The notes under the pieces were generated by a model. That model was given only the letters and a program-made list of their open reading frames with translations, was not told where the DNA came from and searched no databases. From Burkholderia sp. Nafp2/4-1b (lineage in GTDB: Bacteria > Pseudomonadota > Gammaproteobacteria > Burkholderiales > Burkholderiaceae), in assembly GCF_003635165.1 (NCBI RefSeq), contig NZ_ML058640.1, positions 1 through 39,285 on the forward strand: a stretch of 39,285 nt of DNA, given 5' to 3'. Made by a program: the position numbers and the translations under genes. This document shows positions 36,522-39,285 of the stretch, in pieces (position 1 is the stretch's first letter; each line of letters starts with the position of its first letter).

Positions 36522-38568
36522 ACGGATCGGCACGACGGACTGGGCGCGTCAGTACCGGCGCATGAGCGCGAAGGCGAGCGCGAGTCCCGGGCGGTACAAC
36601 CCGAACATCACGCCGTGGGTGTTTGGCATGCACGCGGCGCTCGACGATCCGCGGGTGCAGAAGATCGTGTGCATGAAGTCTGCGCAGGTCGCGTGGACCG
36701 ACGGCGTGCTGCTGAACTACATCGGCCGGCGCATCGATGTCGATCCATGTCCGATGATCGTGATGTTCGCCAAAGAGAAGTCGGCCAAGAAATTCAACCT
36801 CGAGAAGTTCGAGCCGATGGTCGAGGTGACGCCGCGCCTCGCGTCCAAGGTGCCGGTGCACGCCGGTCGCGACAAACGCAACCTGTGGGACCACAAGACC
36901 TTCCAGCGCGGTTTTCTGAAATTCATCACGTCGAACGCGCCGGACGACGTGAAGTCGACACCGGCGCCGGTCGTCGCGGTCGAGGAACCGGACGACGCGA
37001 ATACCAACGTGCGCGACCAGGGCGATTCGATCACGCTGCTCGAGGAGCGCAACAAGAGCTATTCGGATAGCCGCCGCAAGGTGATTTTCGGTGGTACGCC
37101 CACCGTCGACGGTTTCTCGCGGATCCAGCAGGCGTTCGAATCCTCGGATCAGCGCGTCTACCTGGTGCCGTGCCCGGACTGCGGCGAAGAGCACGAGCTG
37201 GCGTGGGAAAACGTGACGTGGTCGGAAGGGGCCGAGGTCGAGCACGAGGTGTTCGGCCGGGCGCAGCCGGAGTCGGCGCGTTATACGTGCCCGCACTGCG
37301 GCAGCCTGTGGGACGACAACGCGCGCATTCGCGCGGTTCGGCGCGGCCGGTGGCTCGCGACCGCGCCGTTCTACGGTGTGGCGGGCTTCCGGCTGAACGA
37401 GCTGGTGTCACCGTTTCCCGGCTCGCGCATGGGCGAGTTGGTCAAGAAGTGGCTGACGGCCGAGCGCGCACTACGCGCGGGTGACGACACCAAGATGCGC
37501 GCGTTCGTGAACAACACGCAGGGCCGGCCGTACAAATACAAATCGGACCTGCCGGAACTGGATCGGCTGGCCGAGCGGGCGCAGCCCTACGCGCCGTTCA
37601 CCGTGCCGTCGCGCGGGCTGCTGCTGACGATCGGTGTTGACGTGCAGCACGATCGTATCGCGGTGATCATCCGCGCCTGGGGCCGGGGCGAGGAGAGCTG
37701 GCTGGTGCTGTGGGACGAGCTGCACGGCAATGTGCTGGAGCAGGGCGAGAACCCACTGACGGGCGGCGTATGGGGCGCACTGACCGAACTGCTGACGCAG
37801 GCGTACCGGCATGAAAGTGGTGGGCTTGCACGGATTCGCGCGGCGTCGATCGACTCGTCGGACGGCTCCACGTCGGACGCGGTGTACAAGTATGTGCGGG
37901 CGGCACAACGCGTCGGCCTGAACGTGATGGCGATCAAAGGCAGTACCGACGTCGGTGCGGAGATTTTTAGCGTGCCGAAGACATCGATCGACTCGACGCG
38001 CAACAACAGCAAGGCCGCGAAATACGGCCTGCGGCCGTTCATGGTCGGCGTGAGTAAAGCGAAAGACCTGATTCTCGACAATCGGCTGAAGCTGGATGGC
38101 GACGGACCGGGACGCATGCACTGGTACGTTGGCGTGCGCGCCGACTATCTCGCGCAGGTCACGGCCGAAGTGAAGGTGCCAGGCCGCACGGGCAGCAAGC
38201 GCGTGTGGCAGAAGAAGGCCGGCGCGCGTAACGAAGCGCTCGACTGCGAGGTGTACGCGCTGCACGCGGCGCGCAGCATCAAGACACACCTGCTGACCGA
38301 GCCGTACTGGCTGATCGAGCAGCACCGCATCGCGCAGGTGATGCTGTTCGACACGGTACCGGTGATCGAAGCGTTGCCGCTCGCGCCACCGCTTGAGCCA
38401 CCGTTCGAGCAGCAGCCGGATCCGCCGGACAAAGTGACGACCGAGCCCGCCGAGGCGACCGCGGTCGTCACGACGCCGCTGAAACTACCTGAAGCCCCGC
38501 CCCCGAGCGGGGCTTCGCGCATTCAGGGCCGGCGTGTCGGACGTTCCGCGTACCTGAAGCGCCGCTAG
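36436..38568 (+). CDS. Terminase large subunit (lambda gpA family)
   Basis: A 710-aa protein. The ATPase domain has the gpA-type variant Walker A (CMKSAQVAWTDG, K81) and VVAVEEPDD as Walker B. A zinc finger follows, with CPDCGEEH (C246, C249) and CPHCGSLW (C285, C288). The nuclease domain begins IGVDVQHDRIAV (D402), with further acidic residues near DSSDGSTSDAVY. Length is slightly above lambda gpA because of a proline-rich C-terminal tail. It cuts cos and pumps DNA into the prohead with the small subunit. The ATG at 36436 lies within the terS gene, as is usual; a start near 36520 is also possible. Confidence 0.94.
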   Translation: MDALSSYLNTIQTVHAVIRRIARLLCPPERIGTTDWARQYRRMSAKASASPGRYNPNITPWVFGMHAALDDPRVQKIVCMKSAQVAWTDGVLLNYIGRRIDVDPCPMIVMFAKEKSAKKFNLEKFEPMVEVTPRLASKVPVHAGRDKRNLWDHKTFQRGFLKFITSNAPDDVKSTPAPVVAVEEPDDANTNVRDQGDSITLLEERNKSYSDSRRKVIFGGTPTVDGFSRIQQAFESSDQRVYLVPCPDCGEEHELAWENVTWSEGAEVEHEVFGRAQPESARYTCPHCGSLWDDNARIRAVRRGRWLATAPFYGVAGFRLNELVSPFPGSRMGELVKKWLTAERALRAGDDTKMRAFVNNTQGRPYKYKSDLPELDRLAERAQPYAPFTVPSRGLLLTIGVDVQHDRIAVIIRAWGRGEESWLVLWDELHGNVLEQGENPLTGGVWGALTELLTQAYRHESGGLARIRAASIDSSDGSTSDAVYKYVRAAQRVGLNVMAIKGSTDVGAEIFSVPKTSIDSTRNNSKAAKYGLRPFMVGVSKAKDLILDNRLKLDGDGPGRMHWYVGVRADYLAQVTAEVKVPGRTGSKRVWQKKAGARNEALDCEVYALHAARSIKTHLLTEPYWLIEQHRIAQVMLFDTVPVIEALPLAPPLEPPFEQQPDPPDKVTTEPAEATAVVTTPLKLPEAPPPSGASRIQGRRVGRSAYLKRR
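38491..38516. terminator. Perfect 10-bp hairpin inside the terL 3' end
   Basis: GAAGCCCCGC, CCCCGA, GCGGGGCTTC. No T-run, and it is within coding sequence, so it may attenuate, stabilise mRNA or simply be tolerated in the variable tail. Confidence 0.5.
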
Positions 38569-38577
38569 GAGAAACAG

Positions 38578-38784
38578 ATGGCATACACGATGGCAGACCT
38601 GCAACGCATCCAGTCGGCGATCGCGAAGGGTGAGCTGGAGGTCCAGTACGCGGACCGCAAGGTGCGTTACCGCTCGATTGCCGAGCTGCGCGATGCGCAA
38701 ACCGAGATCATTCGGGCGCTGGACGGCGCGACGGGCCGCTCGCGGCTGATTCGCCTGCGCCACGCCGGCAAGGGGATGCGATGA
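38578..38784 (+). CDS. gpW-like head-tail joining protein
   Basis: A 68-aa protein starting MAYTMADLQRIQSAIAKGEL. The pattern MADLQRIQSAIAKGELEV, then the beta hairpin YADRKVRYRSIAELRDAQTE, is the gpW family. AGGAGAAACAG before ATG 38578. It stabilises the filled head and prepares for tail attachment. The stop overlaps the portal ATG (ATGA). Full length for the family. Confidence 0.9.
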   Translation: MAYTMADLQRIQSAIAKGELEVQYADRKVRYRSIAELRDAQTEIIRALDGATGRSRLIRLRHAGKGMR

Positions 38785-39285
38785 GTCGCGCGTATCCGGT
38801 GCTGGCACAACGTGGCTTTGTGGTTCCGACGCGCCTGAAAGCGGCCGCGTATGAGTCGGCCGGCACGCGCGGCGCGCGCGCGAAGTCGTGGCACGCATCG
38901 AGCGCGGGGCCCAACGCGTCGGTGGTGCAGAACCTGCCGCTGATGCGCCACCGCGCGCGCGATGCGATCCGCAACGACGCGTGGGCCAAGACGGCAATCG
39001 CGAGATTGGTGTCGAATACGATCGGCACCGGGGTCCAGCCGCACCCGCAGCATCCGGACGCGACGGTGCGCCGTGAACAGAAGCAATTGTGGGACGACAG
39101 CACCAGCGAACTGGACGCGGACGGCGTGCACGACCTGTACGGACTGCAGACGCTGGCCGCGCGCGCGTTCTTCAGCGACGGCGAGGTGCTGGTGCGGCGC
39201 CGGCTGCGCTCACCGCACGCGGGCCTCGCGGTGCCGCTGCAGATTCAGCTGCTCGAGGGGGACCTGCTGCCGGTCACCAAGAACG
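38781..39285 (+). CDS. Phage portal protein (lambda gpB family), partial
   Basis: 168 codons from ATG 38781 to the right edge. NLPLMRHRARDAIRNDAWAK, TAIARLVSNTIGTGVQPHPQ and FFSDGEVLVRRRLRS followed by IQLLEGDLLP are the N-terminal signature of lambda-type portals, which are about 500 aa. The dodecameric portal is the DNA entry channel of the head. Coupled to the gpW-like gene; continues outside the window. Confidence 0.93.
   Translation, partial: MSRAYPVLAQRGFVVPTRLKAAAYESAGTRGARAKSWHASSAGPNASVVQNLPLMRHRARDAIRNDAWAKTAIARLVSNTIGTGVQPHPQHPDATVRREQKQLWDDSTSELDADGVHDLYGLQTLAARAFFSDGEVLVRRRLRSPHAGLAVPLQIQLLEGDLLPVTKN

Noticed and set aside
36250..37296. 348-codon minus-strand frame over the terminase genes
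   Set aside because: Shadow of terS and terL, both of which have strong family motifs.

Overview
The window reads as an accessory region of a high-GC betaproteobacterium, most likely Burkholderia: the IS66, IS21 and IS5 relatives, the DUF4102 integrase beside tRNA-Arg and the lambda-like prophage genes all have that flavour. The genus is inferred from protein style, not from a marker gene.

Region 1 (1-10,600) is insertion-sequence wreckage with a little cargo. One IS66 element (leftward, cut by the window edge) is inserted in the tnpA gene of a second, decayed IS66. Then come an intact OafA-type acyltransferase with a C-terminal SGNH domain, an XRE regulator broken by a 7-bp tandem duplication, IS5 and IS21 (istB) remnants, an intact DUF2975/YozG-like gene pair, and about 2.2 kb with no convincing gene.

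Region 2 (about 10.6-18.9 kb) is a P4-like satellite or island. It carries a 346-aa protein with an HTH-like tail, an AlpA-type regulator, a structured leader with an attenuator-like hairpin pair, five small genes, a 958-aa primase-helicase of P4-alpha style, a TCTCCA repeat region, a packaging-site-like block, and a DUF4102 integrase abutting tRNA-Arg(CCT). The matching distal att copy was not found.

Region 3 (about 19.1 kb to the end) is the left two thirds of a lambda-organised prophage. Its presumed integrase stands back to back with the satellite integrase across the tRNA. Next to it is an AAA-ATPase/subtilase pair that I identify as IetAS, reported as a plasmid toxin-antitoxin module and as an anti-phage system. 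A leftward operon chained by 1-4 nt overlaps (excisionase-like, Ead-like, coiled-coil, orphan ParB) runs toward it. A CI/Cro switch with repeated ATGGATAA half-sites follows, then a rightward replication operon (CII-like, VapE-type primase-helicase, three iterons at exact 22-bp spacing), a zinc-finger antiterminator candidate, a terminator, and the packaging genes terS, terL, gpW and portal (cut by the edge).

The most interesting observation is that the satellite carries, between its primase and integrase, a block of about 70 bp that closely matches the DNA immediately upstream of the prophage terminase small-subunit gene. Both copies contain a GC hairpin, a T-run, an identical 16-mer, a CCCTAGGG-type palindrome and CATATTCAT. 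In the satellite the terS start codon is ATA instead of ATG. This is the expected position of a cos site, so the two neighbours may be a satellite and its helper, or a relative of its helper.
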